44,326 nt of DNA, taken from positions 1 through 44,326 of the forward strand of contig QZKE01000003.1 of NCBI GenBank assembly GCA_003598015.1. Direction: 5' to 3'. How positions within the stretch are numbered: position 1 is the stretch's first letter; every line of letters begins with the position of its first letter. Made by a program: the position numbers and the translations under genes. This stretch comes from Actinomycetota bacterium. GTDB taxonomy: Bacteria > Actinomycetota > Geothermincolia > Geothermincolales > RBG-13-55-18. This document shows positions 1-8,990 of the stretch, one piece after another. Under the pieces are notes generated by a model. That model had not been told where the DNA came from. It saw only the letters and a list, made by a program, of their open reading frames with translations, and made no database searches.

Positions 1-118
1 CGCCACGAACCCTTTTGAGAGAAGAGACATACGGTGGGCGAAACGCAATACCTGACCCACACCCTACGGGGAAAAGAACGGATGGGCGCGAGCAGACGGC
101 CAGCCCGGAGAACTACCA

Positions 119-257
119 GGTCGGTCTCCGCGGAGCGTGTCAGCGGAGCGGGACCGTTACCTGGAGGCCCCGGGCGCGTAATAAGGATCAGCGGAGCGAG
201 ACCGTTACCCCAAGGCTCGGGCCGGAAGAAAGCTGCACGTGTACGTATCGGAAGTGT
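119..257 (+). repeat. Composite dispersed intergenic repeat, locus A
   Basis: Three modules lie in tandem in the 312 bases before the P-type ATPase gene. Module 1 occurs twice, at 119-177 and 189-224. The second copy matches 31833-31868 at 35 of 36 bases, and a diverged inverted copy lies at 31097-31147. Module 2 (235-257, starting gcacgtgtacg) matches 8867-8889 on the opposite strand over 23 identical bases. An open frame crosses the region (34-276) but has no family resemblance, and its length is explained by GC content. I see no other gene in 1-312. Confidence 0.75.
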
Positions 258-312
258 ACCCGATATGCAACAATAGGACGAGAAAATAGAACGGGAGACG
301 GCGGGGCGAAAC

Positions 313-2790
313 ATGAAGGATGCGGAAAACGGCGTCACGGAGAGAGCGGGAAACGCCGAACCAGCGGCCGTTTCCTCTCACCTCGATGCCTCATACGCGG
401 AGCGCGGCCTCGGCGCGGCCGAGGTATCCGAGCGGGTCGCCCAGGGAAAGACCAACCGGGTAAAGGACGAGACGAGCCGCTCCCTCGCCTCCATCATCAG
501 GGCCAACGTCTTCAACCGCTTCAACGCCATCCTGGGGGTGCTGGCGATCATCGTGATCGTCATCGGACCCATCAGGGATGCCCTCTTCGGCATGGTACTG
601 GTCTTCAACACCCTTATCGGCATCGTCCAGGAGCTGCGCGCCAAGCGCACCCTCGACCGCCTCTCGTTGTTGAGCGCCCCCAGGGCCCGGGTCATGCGGG
701 ACGGCAAACACGTGGAGGTCTCCACGGGCGATATAGTTCTTGACGATCTCATCGAGCTGCAGGCCGGCGACCAGATACTCGTCGACGGCGTAGTGCTAGC
801 TTCGGAGGGCATGGAAGTCGATGAGTCGCTGCTCACCGGGGAATCCGTACCCATAATGAAGAAGCCCGGCGACGGTCTTCTCTCGGGAAGCTTCGTGTCC
901 GCCGGCTCCGGGCGGTTCCGGGCGACGGGGGTGGGAGAGGATGCATATGCCCAGAAGGTGGCGTCTGAAGCCAAACGCTACGCCCTGGTCAAATCGGACC
1001 TGCGCGACGCCATCAACACCATCCTGCGCTACATAACCTACATCATGATCCCCACGGGTATCCTGCTGGCTGTCAGCCAGCTCATAGCGGACAATACCTT
1101 CGACGACTCCATCATAGCCACGGTGGCCGGGCTGGTGGGCATGGTACCGGAAGGCCTGGTGCTGCTGACCAGCCTGGTGTTCGCGGTGAGCGCCGTCGCC
1201 CTCGCGCGGCGCAAGGTACTGGTACAGGAGCTCCCGGCCGTCGAGGGATTGGCCAGGGTGGACGTCATCTGCCTGGACAAGACGGGCACGCTGACCGAGG
1301 GCACGCTGGAGTTCGGCCGCATCGAGCCGCTGCATGGAGATGATGACCTGGACCAGGTTCTGGGAGCTTTCGCGGCGGCATCTCCCGCAGAGAACGCCAC
1401 CCTGGCCGCCATAGCTTCGGCCTTCCCCCCACCCGCGGATTGGAGGGTAGGGTCCTCCGTGCCCTTCTCCTCGGCCCGTAAGTGGAGCGCCGTCTCCTTC
1501 GTGGAGCACGGTTCCTGGGTCCTGGGCGCGCCGGAGATGCTGCTGGGCGAAGCGGCGGACCGCGGGCTGAGGGAGAAGGCTGATTCCATAGCCCGCTCCG
1601 GCCTGCGGGTTCTGCTGCTCTCGCGGGCCGGGGCGGAGGTTACCGGCGAGACCCTCCCCGGGGGCCTGCAACCCGCCGCCCTGCTGGTCATAGAGGAGAA
1701 GATACGTCCGGATGCTGCCGAGACCCTCGACTATTTCACGGAGCAAGGCGTGGCGATCAAGGTGATATCCGGGGATAATGCGAGCACGGTAGCCTCAGTG
1801 GCCGAACGCGTGGGCGTGCCGGAGGCCGAGGAGGTCATGGATGCCCGCATGCTGCCCGAGGACTCCGAGGACCTCTCGGAGGTCATGGAGGAGAAAACCG
1901 TGTTCGGCCGCGTGGTGCCGGAGCAGAAGAGGATGATGGTGCATGCCCTGCAGTCCCGCGGCCACGTGGTGGCCATGACCGGGGACGGCGTCAACGACAC
2001 CCTGGCCCTGAAGGACGCGGACATGGGGATAGCCATGGGCTCCGGAGCCCCCTCCACCAAGTCCGTAGCCCAGCTGGTGCTACTGGACGGCAGGTTCTCC
2101 ACCTTGCCGGGGGTGGTGGCCGAGGGACGGCGCGTCATGGCCAATATGGAGAGGGTCGCCAACCTCTTCCTTACCAAGACCGTCTACGCCGCCCTCCTGG
2201 CGGTGGGCATCGCCATCATCGCCTGGCCTTATCCCTTCCTGCCCCGTCACATCTCGCTGGTGGGCTCGCTGACCATCGGGATACCGGCCTTCGCACTCTC
2301 CTTCGCTCCCAGCAAGCAGCGCTACCGGCCGGGACTGCTGCGCCGGGTGCTCTACTTCGCCGTCCCGGCGGGCTTTATCGCGGCCTTCGCAACTTTCACC
2401 GCCAACGCCATGGCCAAGGCCCACGGAGCCAGCCTGGAGGAATCCCGTACGGTGGCGGTCATCGTGCTCACCATCGTGGGATTGGCGGTTCTCGCCTACC
2501 TCTCGCGCCCGTTGTGGTCCTGGAGGGGAGCCCTGGTGGCGGTAATGGCAGGTTCTTTCGTGGGTGTACTGTCGATACCCTGGTTCAGGGAGTTCTTCAT
2601 GTTGGATCTCCCGGGGCTTATCATCATGGTGCAGTCTCTGGGTATCGCGACCATCTTCGTCTTGCTGTTGGAGCTGTCCATGAGCTACATGCAACGCTAT
2701 ATCCGCAGGGGGTTTGAAGCGCCCCCCGCCCAGGATGAGCTCGGCGATGTCGAGACCCCAATGAGCGTCGCCGTGGATGACGATGATTAA
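313..2790 (+). CDS. Cation-translocating P-type ATPase, CtpE-like
   Basis: An 825-residue P-type ATPase that should pump a metal cation across the cytoplasmic membrane using ATP. Visible motifs are the actuator TGES at residues 175-178, the phosphorylation site DKTGTLTE starting at D322, and the hinge GDGVND at 557-562 followed by the conserved KDADMGIAMGSG. The fourth membrane helix carries a PEGL motif instead of the CPC of heavy-metal pumps. This matches the MgtA/Ca-type group and specifically mycobacterial CtpE, a calcium importer. Hydrophobic helices flank residues 60-100, 230-290 and 660-800. The short N-terminus has no heavy-metal-binding domain. It is monocistronic, followed by a GC-rich hairpin. 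Calcium or magnesium is likely, but the ion cannot be fixed from sequence alone. Confidence 0.9.
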   Translation: MKDAENGVTERAGNAEPAAVSSHLDASYAERGLGAAEVSERVAQGKTNRVKDETSRSLASIIRANVFNRFNAILGVLAIIVIVIGPIRDALFGMVLVFNTLIGIVQELRAKRTLDRLSLLSAPRARVMRDGKHVEVSTGDIVLDDLIELQAGDQILVDGVVLASEGMEVDESLLTGESVPIMKKPGDGLLSGSFVSAGSGRFRATGVGEDAYAQKVASEAKRYALVKSDLRDAINTILRYITYIMIPTGILLAVSQLIADNTFDDSIIATVAGLVGMVPEGLVLLTSLVFAVSAVALARRKVLVQELPAVEGLARVDVICLDKTGTLTEGTLEFGRIEPLHGDDDLDQVLGAFAAASPAENATLAAIASAFPPPADWRVGSSVPFSSARKWSAVSFVEHGSWVLGAPEMLLGEAADRGLREKADSIARSGLRVLLLSRAGAEVTGETLPGGLQPAALLVIEEKIRPDAAETLDYFTEQGVAIKVISGDNASTVASVAERVGVPEAEEVMDARMLPEDSEDLSEVMEEKTVFGRVVPEQKRMMVHALQSRGHVVAMTGDGVNDTLALKDADMGIAMGSGAPSTKSVAQLVLLDGRFSTLPGVVAEGRRVMANMERVANLFLTKTVYAALLAVGIAIIAWPYPFLPRHISLVGSLTIGIPAFALSFAPSKQRYRPGLLRRVLYFAVPAGFIAAFATFTANAMAKAHGASLEESRTVAVIVLTIVGLAVLAYLSRPLWSWRGALVAVMAGSFVGVLSIPWFREFFMLDLPGLIIMVQSLGIATIFVLLLELSMSYMQRYIRRGFEAPPAQDELGDVETPMSVAVDDDD

Positions 2791-2791
2791 T

Positions 2792-2832
2792 GCGGCCGCG
2801 GGCCTCCGCGCCACCGCCCGCGCCGCGCTTTC
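2792..2832 (+). terminator. GC-rich hairpin after the P-type ATPase
   Basis: Arms at 2792-2803 (gcggccgcgggc) and 2816-2826 (gcccgcgccgc) pair over 11 positions with one bulged base. Only a weak T-rich tail (gctttct) follows. It sits directly behind the stop codon, so termination is plausible, but the missing T-run makes the call tentative. Confidence 0.4.
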
Positions 2833-2871
2833 TATACCCCCCGCGAAAGCGTAGATGCTATACTACCATGC

Positions 2872-3978
2872 GTGAATAACAGGAAAGCATGCGACGAGAA
2901 GAGCCTGGGCAGGAAGAACCGGCGGGATACGCTGGTCGTCATCGCCGTGGTCGTAGCGCTGGGTGCTCTCGCCGTCTTCCTGGTCATCCTGCTCAACCCC
3001 GGATATTCCAAAGAACCATACAGGCGCCAGGAATACGTCCTCGACGATTACGTCACCATCGTCGCCTACGGAAAGAATCAATCTCAAGTGGAGGGCGCGG
3101 TGGATGCCGCTTTCCAGGAGCTCTTCCGCGTCGAGGCCCTGGCCGATCGTTACGACCCGGAGAGCGAGATCTCGCGCGTCAACGCGTCGGCGGCATCCGG
3201 GGCCGTTGTCGTTTCGGATGACCTGTGGGAGATGTTCGCCACGGGCATGGAGCTCTACGAAGCCAGCGGCGGACTCTTCGACATAACCGTGGGACCCCTG
3301 GTGGACGTCTGGGACGTGATAGGGCGCGGTGAGCATGGGGATGCGCCGCCCACCGAAGAGGAGATAAAGCGGGCCATGGAGTCGGTCGGCGCCGATATGC
3401 TGGTACTCGACGAAGCGGCACACAGCGTCTCTTTCTCACGCGAGGGGATGATCGTCGACCTGGGTGGCCTGGCCAAGGGATATTCCCTGGACAGGGCGGA
3501 GGAGGTACTGCTTGCGCGGGGAGTCGAGTCGGGGATCATCGACATGATCAGCACCAGCCTGACCCTGGGCGACAAACCCGGCGCGGCGGGGGGGCCGAAC
3601 TGGCAGATAGCTATCTCGAATCCGCGTGGGGAGGATTACCTGGCTACCTTCTCCTTCCCCGGGCGAAACTATATAAGCACCTCCGGGGATAACCAGCGCT
3701 ATTTCGATTACGGGGGCGTACGCTACCATCATATAATCGATCCACGCACGGGATACCCCGCGAGAGGAGCAATTGCCGTCACCACCCTGGGAGCGAGGAA
3801 CGGAGCCTGGGCGGATGCCATGTCCACCGCGGCCTTCATCATGGGCTATCCGGACGGGCTGAAGTGGGTGGAAGGCCTGGACTCCGAAGCTCTCATGGTG
3901 GATCCGGAGGGATACGTCCATATCACACCCGGCCTGGAGCCTTCGCTTACGAACCTCATGGAGAGCGTAACCCCGTAG
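2872..3978 (+). CDS. apbE: FAD:protein FMN transferase (ApbE family)
   Basis: A 368-residue ApbE-family enzyme that moves FMN from FAD onto a threonine of target proteins such as RnfG/NqrC-type subunits outside the membrane. Residues 20-41 form one N-terminal membrane anchor with no lipobox, so the catalytic domain should face outward. Conserved features are GLAKG at 199-203, HHIIDPRTGYP at 286-296, and the metal-binding DAMST segment just before AAFIMG. The usual glycine-rich N-x-GG-D segment is replaced by a Ser/Thr stretch (MISTSLTLG), which is unusual. The GTG start is chosen because the nearby ATG at 2868 reads into a stop; a TATACT hexamer lies seven bases before it. No flavinylated target lies in the window. 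Confidence 0.9.
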   Translation: MNNRKACDEKSLGRKNRRDTLVVIAVVVALGALAVFLVILLNPGYSKEPYRRQEYVLDDYVTIVAYGKNQSQVEGAVDAAFQELFRVEALADRYDPESEISRVNASAASGAVVVSDDLWEMFATGMELYEASGGLFDITVGPLVDVWDVIGRGEHGDAPPTEEEIKRAMESVGADMLVLDEAAHSVSFSREGMIVDLGGLAKGYSLDRAEEVLLARGVESGIIDMISTSLTLGDKPGAAGGPNWQIAISNPRGEDYLATFSFPGRNYISTSGDNQRYFDYGGVRYHHIIDPRTGYPARGAIAVTTLGARNGAWADAMSTAAFIMGYPDGLKWVEGLDSEALMVDPEGYVHITPGLEPSLTNLMESVTP

Positions 3979-4032
3979 CCTGCCGACATATTCGCTGGAA
4001 GATCCATGGTGCAGGAGGGGATACGGCTTGAG

Positions 4033-4965
4033 CTACGAAGCTCTAGCGGACAGGGATTCCAGCCTGCGCGCGAGTTCCGGCCGCTTCTCCTCCAGGGTTT
4101 TCACAAGCGCGTCCGCCGCGCTGGAGAGGGGACGCCTCCGCAGCAGTACGTAGTGGAATTCCCTGCGCAGATCCTTCGCCTTTACCTTGAGGGCCGCTAC
4201 CCTGCCCTGCTGGATGTAGGCATCGGCCGCCCACAGGGATATGACCGAGACCCCATCACCCGCCGCTACAGCCTGGATCACGGCCATGGTGCTCCCGAAC
4301 TGCATCGTCCCCTCGACCGCAGCCTCCAGGCCCAGGTCGGCGAGGATCCTCACCATATGGGAGCGTGTTCCCGAGCCCTCCTCCCGCCAGATGAAAGGTA
4401 TGCCCTCCAGGTCGAGCGGCCCGATACTGCGCCTGCCGGCAAGCGGGTGGTTCGCGGGGGCGATGAAGACCAGGCGGTCCTCGCACAGGAGCCCGTAGCG
4501 CAGCCTCTCGTCCTCCTCGCGCAGGCCCACGCAACCGAGGTCAACCTCCCCCGCCCGCACCCTCTCCAGGACCCTTTCCGAGTCGGTTATGTCCAGGCAT
4601 GGATCGGTAAGGGGATAGCGCTCGCGGTATCCGGCCAGGATGAGGGGCATGATATACTCCCCGGGGATATTGCTTGCGGCGATGGTCAGAGCCCCGGCGA
4701 CCTCGCTGCGCCTTCCCTCCATCTCTCCCCTCAGCTGCGCTTCCATCTCGAGGATGCTGACGGCATACTCGAGGAAGGAACGTCCCGCCTCCGTAAGGCG
4801 GCTATGGCCGGTGGAGCGGTCGATCAGGGTGTTGCCGTAGTCCCTCTCCAGGGTCCGTATCTGGAAGCTGACGGCAGGCTGGGTAAGACCCAGGTTACGC
4901 GCCGCCGCGGAGAAACTTCCGGCGTTCGCTACCTCAACGAATATGCGCAGGCTTTTGGTATTCAT
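4033..4965 (-). CDS. LysR-type regulator, probably of selenium metabolism
   Basis: A 310-residue LysR-family transcription factor. The N-terminal winged helix-turn-helix (about residues 3-60) contains the typical FVEVANAGSFSAAARNLGLTQ, TQPAVSFQI and LERDYG segments; the rest is a periplasmic-binding-protein-like effector domain. It is the last minus-strand gene of a block holding tRNA-Sec, selB, selA, yedF and selD. A LysR subfamily linked to selenium metabolism is known from the same kind of context, so I infer that it controls this block or other selenium genes. The effector cannot be read from the sequence. A TAATAT hexamer ends seven bases before the ATG, so the transcript may be leaderless. 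Confidence 0.85.
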   Translation of the reverse strand: MNTKSLRIFVEVANAGSFSAAARNLGLTQPAVSFQIRTLERDYGNTLIDRSTGHSRLTEAGRSFLEYAVSILEMEAQLRGEMEGRRSEVAGALTIAASNIPGEYIMPLILAGYRERYPLTDPCLDITDSERVLERVRAGEVDLGCVGLREEDERLRYGLLCEDRLVFIAPANHPLAGRRSIGPLDLEGIPFIWREEGSGTRSHMVRILADLGLEAAVEGTMQFGSTMAVIQAVAAGDGVSVISLWAADAYIQQGRVAALKVKAKDLRREFHYVLLRRRPLSSAADALVKTLEEKRPELARRLESLSARAS

Positions 4966-5002
4966 AGTCTATATATTACAGGTTCTTCTCCGAGAAATGT
5001 GG

Positions 5003-5149
5003 GCGTCAGGCATAGGGGTCGGCCCTGGACTTATGCCTGAACCCTATGCCCGGCATCCATACTTGGGGATAATATGAGTGACACTTTCTCCCCCCTGCCC
5101 CCTTGGCTTTCTCAGGCATAAGTCCAGGGCCGACCCCTATGCCTGACGC
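5003..5149. repeat. Perfect 38-bp inverted repeat (nested palindrome)
   Basis: The left arm 5003-5040 and right arm 5112-5149 are exact reverse complements over 38 bases, separated by 71 bases. Each arm is itself a smaller palindrome, with tcaggcata and tatgcctga around a ggggtcggccctgg core. The core resembles palindromes at 23139-23182 and 24172-24248. It lies between tRNA-Sec and the LysR gene. The form suggests a REP/MITE-like mobile palindrome; as RNA it would fold into a very stable hairpin. Confidence 0.85.
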
Positions 5150-5162
5150 TGCCTGAAAAAAA

Positions 5163-5258
5163 TGGCGGAGATGCGTAAGAATCGAACTTACCCGGCGCCC
5201 GTTACGACACCGCACCGGTTTTGAAGACCGGGCCGCCCACCAGGACGGATGCACCTCC
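5163..5258 (-). tRNA. selC: tRNA-Sec, anticodon UCA
   Basis: A 96-base selenocysteine tRNA with its CCA end encoded. On the minus strand it has an 8-bp acceptor stem (GGAGGTGC with GCATCTCC, one G-U), a 6-bp D stem with a 4-base loop, an anticodon arm CCGGT-CTTCAAA-ACCGG with UCA at 5222-5224, a long variable arm with a 7-bp stem, and a 5-bp T stem. The 8+5 acceptor/T arrangement, long extra arm and UCA anticodon are diagnostic. It lies downstream of selB. A TATAAT hexamer at 5267-5272 suggests it also has its own promoter. Confidence 0.97.
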
Positions 5259-5266
5259 AATTAGAT

Positions 5267-5272
5267 ATTATA
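5267..5272 (-). promoter_or_regulatory. -10 element for tRNA-Sec
   Basis: A perfect TATAAT on the minus strand, eight bases before the mature tRNA 5' end. Transcription would start almost at the tRNA. No good -35 hexamer is visible. Confidence 0.5.
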
Positions 5273-5366
5273 ACCTGTTGGGATAATAATAATGGTCTGG
5301 AAGATTGCCTGGCTCGTGTGGTCTGCGCACCCACGCCCTCCGCCGAACCCCTTCGTCTGACCACTT

Positions 5367-5435
5367 ACACCCGACAGCCTGCGGCGGTGTCCCAGCGCCG
5401 GGACAATTCCGATTGTCCAGGCCTGGCACGTGTAC
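5367..5435 (+). repeat. Dispersed repeat, locus C
   Basis: Positions 5367-5382 (acacccgacagcctgc) are identical to 31641-31656. Positions 5415-5435 match the reverse complement of 8880-8900 at 20 of 21 bases. The locus lies between tRNA-Sec and selB and joins modules that are found apart elsewhere. Confidence 0.65.
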
Positions 5436-5453
5436 ATCGGGTCGTTGATTCCT

Positions 5454-7361
5454 CTAGTACGCTATGCGGTAATCTCCGTCCCTGCGGGTCACCCTCTTCC
5501 TGTCCATGTACTCCAGCAGGGGGATGGCATACTTGCGGCTCGCCCCCAGCATGTCCCGGACATCGGACACCTCCAGTGTGCCCCGGGCGGAGAGATGGGA
5601 GCGGATACGCTCCTCCGCCTCCGCGATCCTGCCCCGGGCCAGGAAATAGTCCGGGTTTACCTGCTCGATCTCCCCTTCCTCCAGGAGGATCCCCAGGATG
5701 TCGCGCAGCTTGTTCCTGTCCAGGCCGGTTACCTCCAGCATCTCCTTGAAGAGGGGAGGGCCGAATCCACCCTCTCGGATGGCCCGCAGCAGCTCGTCCT
5801 TGCGTGCGCTCTCCTCCCGGGAGAGCGACCTGCCCCGGCCGGCCACCCTCACCTTTCCCGCCTCCACCTCGAGCATACCGGCGGCGACCGCGCTGCGCAG
5901 CAGGGCCTCGAACACGTCCAGGCCCAATCCGGCATCCAGGCGCTGCCGCAGGGCTTCCTTCTCTATCCCCGGCTTGAGCGGATTGGCATCGTGCAGTTGC
6001 GAGGTGAGCGATGTCATGCGCCCCTGCAGCGAGGAGAGGATGGATGGGGTCACGTACATGGATTCGCCATCGCCGGAGATCTCGACCATCCCCCCCTGCG
6101 CGAGCAGTTCGTCGAGGGCCGACGCGAGCTCCGCTTCCCTCATCTCCGTCCAGGAGAGCAATTCCCGCCGGGAGAGTGGCAGCGCCCTTTCCTCCACCAC
6201 GAGCAGGACCAGCTCCTGGGGGATGCCCTCCTCCCGGGTCTCCAGGTTCTCCAGGATTGCGGCTTGGTGGTGGCGGTGTTTCCTGGGATGGGAATCGAGG
6301 ACCAGTCCCCCTCCTATGGTGGTGACAGGGGAGTAGCTGCGCAGGATATAGCGGTCCTTGTACAGCGCGATGACCGGCCTCTCCAGGCGGAACTGCACGT
6401 AGGAACTCTCCCCGGGAAGCAACTCCTCCTTGCCGCCGAGGAGAATAACCCGCGCCATGACCTCCCTGGTACCGTGGTGAAAACGCACGCGGGTGCGGTT
6501 CTTCAACGGGCGGGATGAACCGGCCAGGAGATGGAGGAGGCCGTCCACCATGAGGGTGGGGTGAAGGTGCCCCGGGGTGCCGATGACGTCGCCCCGTTCG
6601 ATCTCCTCGGTAGAGATACCCGGCAGGTTCAGGGCTACCCTCTGGCCGGCACTGGCTCTTTCCACGTCCTCCCCATGCACCTGGATATTGCGCACCCGTA
6701 CCTTTCTGCCGGAGGGCTGGATCACCGCCTCGTCTCCGTCGCACACGCTTCCCTCCCACAGGGTTCCGGTGATCACCGTTCCGATCCCCTTGAGGGTGAA
6801 GACGCGGTCTACGGGAAGGCGGAACGGCCCCTCGGAGTCACGCTTGCCCACCCTGGCGGCGGCCTTCGCGATGGTCTCCCGGAGTTCGTCCAATCCCCGG
6901 CCGGTGCGGCTCGAGGTCACGACGATCTCCGCTCCTTCCAGGACGGTGCCGCTGACGGCCTCGGCCACGTCCTCCTCGACCAGTTCCAGCATGTCCTCGT
7001 CGACGAGGTCGGACTTGGTGATAACCACCACCCCTTCCTCGACGCCGAGAAGGTCCACGATGGCCAGATGCTCCGTGGTCTGCGGCATCACCCCGTCGTC
7101 TGCCGCCACCACCAGGAGCACCATGTCGAAGCCGGTGGCGCCGGCCAGCATGTTCTTCACGAAGTGCTCGTGTCCGGGCACGTCGACCACACCCGCGGTG
7201 ATCCCGCCGGGCAGTTCGATGTCCGCGAAGCCCAGCTCGATGGATATCCCGCGCTCTTTCTCCTCCTTGAGACGGTCGGTATCGATGCCGGTGAGGGCCT
7301 TGATCAGTTCGGTCTTACCGTGGTCTATATGTCCGGCGGTGCCGATGATGAAATTTTTCAT
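5454..7361 (-). CDS. selB: Selenocysteine-specific elongation factor SelB
   Basis: A 635-residue translational GTPase that carries selenocysteinyl-tRNA to the ribosome at UGA codons marked by a SECIS hairpin. The G domain shows GHIDHGKT (10-17), DVPGH (60-64) and TKSD (115-118), with the switch region [11 protein letters not shown] typical of SelB rather than EF-Tu. Two beta-barrel domains follow. The C-terminal 250 or so residues are the winged-helix repeats that bind SECIS RNA, ending in [18 protein letters not shown] sequence ([17 protein letters not shown]). Length is normal for the family. It starts 24 bases after selA and is surely co-transcribed with it. Confidence 0.97.
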   Translation of the reverse strand: MKNFIIGTAGHIDHGKTELIKALTGIDTDRLKEEKERGISIELGFADIELPGGITAGVVDVPGHEHFVKNMLAGATGFDMVLLVVAADDGVMPQTTEHLAIVDLLGVEEGVVVITKSDLVDEDMLELVEEDVAEAVSGTVLEGAEIVVTSSRTGRGLDELRETIAKAAARVGKRDSEGPFRLPVDRVFTLKGIGTVITGTLWEGSVCDGDEAVIQPSGRKVRVRNIQVHGEDVERASAGQRVALNLPGISTEEIERGDVIGTPGHLHPTLMVDGLLHLLAGSSRPLKNRTRVRFHHGTREVMARVILLGGKEELLPGESSYVQFRLERPVIALYKDRYILRSYSPVTTIGGGLVLDSHPRKHRHHQAAILENLETREEGIPQELVLLVVEERALPLSRRELLSWTEMREAELASALDELLAQGGMVEISGDGESMYVTPSILSSLQGRMTSLTSQLHDANPLKPGIEKEALRQRLDAGLGLDVFEALLRSAVAAGMLEVEAGKVRVAGRGRSLSREESARKDELLRAIREGGFGPPLFKEMLEVTGLDRNKLRDILGILLEEGEIEQVNPDYFLARGRIAEAEERIRSHLSARGTLEVSDVRDMLGASRKYAIPLLEYMDRKRVTRRDGDYRIAY

Positions 7362-7385
7362 GATGGCTGCTCGCAGGGTCCCGCA

Positions 7386-8801
7386 TCAGTCTTCGCTTGC
7401 CGCGATGGACTCCAGCGCCGCGGCTATAAGGCCCGTTTCGTCATCGCGCACCGTGCGCATGTCCAGGATGACGCGGTCGCCGGAGATGCGGCAGACGACC
7501 GGCGGGTCCGCCGCGCGCAGTCGTTCCTCCAGGTGATTCGCCTTGTATGATGGGGAAGTAAGGGCAACCGTCCAGGTGGGAAGGCTTTCCATGGGCAGGG
7601 CGCCTCCGCCTGCGCGCGATACGTCCTCTATCACCTCAGCCTCGAGATCGCCGCAGGCCGCCAGCTTCTTCGCCAGCCCCCGGGCCCTTTTACGCAGGGT
7701 CTCCGGGTCGGCCGTGAGCATGGCCAGCGTGGGTATCTCCACCGCCGCCCGCTCGGGGTCGAAGTAGTGGTGGAGGGTTGCTTCCATGGCGGCGATGGTC
7801 AGCTTGTCCACGCGCACCGCCCTGGCGAGGGGGTGTCTGGCCATGGCCTCCACCAGGTCCGATCTGCCCAGGATCACGCCGCCCTGCGGGCCGCCCAGGA
7901 GCTTGTCCCCGCTGAAACAGACCAGGTCGGATCCTTCTTCGAGGGAGCGCATGATGGTGGGTTCGTAGGGGAGCCCATGCTCCGAGAGGTCGATGTACAC
8001 GCCACTCCCCAGGTCGTCGAGGAGCACCAGCTCGAATTCGCGCGCGAGCCCGGCGAGCTCCCTGATACTCGCCTCGGACGTGAAGCCCATGATGCGGTAA
8101 TTGCTGGGGTGGGCGCGCATGATCATTGCCGTTTCGCTGGTTATGGCGCGGCGGTAGTCTTCCAGGTAGGTCTTGTTCGTGGTGCCCACCTCGACCAGGC
8201 GGGCCCCGCTCTGGGCCATGACCTCGGGCAACCTGAAGGAGCCCCCGATCTCTATCAACTGTCCCCTGCTGACGATGACATCCCTGCCGGAGGCGTGGGC
8301 GGTGAGGGCGAGGAGCACGGCCGCCGCGTTGTTGTTCACCACCAGGGCCGCCTCGGCGCCGGTGAGGTCGCAGAGCAGCTTGTTCAGGTGGACCTGGCGG
8401 GATCCGCGCGTGCCGTCCTCGAGCAGGAATTCCAGGTTGTTGTAGTATGTACCCGCCATGGTCAGGGCATCCAGGGCGGCCTCGCTGAGCAGGGAGCGGC
8501 CCAGGTTGGTGTGGATGACGACCCCGGTGGCGTTGACTACCCTGCGCAAGCTATGCTGCATCCTCTCCTCCACTTCCTTCTCCACCAGTGTGACCAGCTC
8601 GTCGGTGTCCGTCTTGATCCCGTCCAGGGACATCTCGTCCCTGGCCGCCAGGATGGCCCCTCGCACTCCCTCCAGTACCACCCGGGAGGCCTCGGTCACC
8701 AACTCACGCGGTACGCCCCCGCCCAGCTTGCGGCTGCGGTATACCGCCTGGATGAGGTCGTTTACCGAGGACAGGCTCCTGAGATACTCCTTCTTTTCCA
8801 T
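7386..8801 (-). CDS. selA: L-seryl-tRNA(Sec) selenium transferase
   Basis: A 471-residue PLP enzyme that converts seryl-tRNA-Sec to selenocysteinyl-tRNA using selenophosphate; the known bacterial enzyme is a large ring-shaped homodecamer. Family features are the N-terminal helical tRNA-binding region, the [17 protein letters not shown] segment near residue 90, and the PLP lysine K300 within [12 protein letters not shown]. Length is normal. The 189-base gap to yedF holds dispersed repeat sequence, so selA-selB may have its own promoter: TAAACT seven bases before the ATG is a weak leaderless-type candidate. Confidence 0.97.
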   Translation of the reverse strand: MEKKEYLRSLSSVNDLIQAVYRSRKLGGGVPRELVTEASRVVLEGVRGAILAARDEMSLDGIKTDTDELVTLVEKEVEERMQHSLRRVVNATGVVIHTNLGRSLLSEAALDALTMAGTYYNNLEFLLEDGTRGSRQVHLNKLLCDLTGAEAALVVNNNAAAVLLALTAHASGRDVIVSRGQLIEIGGSFRLPEVMAQSGARLVEVGTTNKTYLEDYRRAITSETAMIMRAHPSNYRIMGFTSEASIRELAGLAREFELVLLDDLGSGVYIDLSEHGLPYEPTIMRSLEEGSDLVCFSGDKLLGGPQGGVILGRSDLVEAMARHPLARAVRVDKLTIAAMEATLHHYFDPERAAVEIPTLAMLTADPETLRKRARGLAKKLAACGDLEAEVIEDVSRAGGGALPMESLPTWTVALTSPSYKANHLEERLRAADPPVVCRISGDRVILDMRTVRDDETGLIAAALESIAASED

Positions 8802-8866
8802 GTTCTATAGTTTACATGATAGGTATGGCCGATTGCAGCGCGAAAGCGCGGCGACGCCCTTCGGGC

Positions 8867-8900
8867 ACACTTCCGATACGTACACGTGCCAGGCCAGGAC
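8867..8900 (-). repeat. Dispersed repeat, locus B
   Basis: On the minus strand, 8867-8889 is identical to 235-257 over 23 bases, and 8880-8900 matches 5415-5435 at 20 of 21. The surrounding 8820-8990 stretch contains two versions of a cccttcgggc motif and no gene. It separates yedF from selA. Confidence 0.7.
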
Positions 8901-8990
8901 TGGCTGCGCCAGGACTGGCGCTGGACACCGTCGCGTCACCCTTCGGGCGCCGCTGTCGCTTACGCGATACAGACTATCGTACGGGGTTGC

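Noticed and set aside
34..276. 80-codon open frame before the P-type ATPase
   Set aside because: It consists of the dispersed repeat modules, with no ribosome site and no homolog that I can name.
5365..6759. Long open frame (464 codons) overlapping selB
   Set aside because: It shares the region with the clear SelB frame on the same strand, is Gly/Pro/Arg-rich and has no family resemblance; high GC makes such frames common.
8960..8990. Possible readthrough of the yedF TGA as selenocysteine
   Set aside because: The extension runs into dispersed repeat sequence, no SECIS-like hairpin is evident, and the family ends here.
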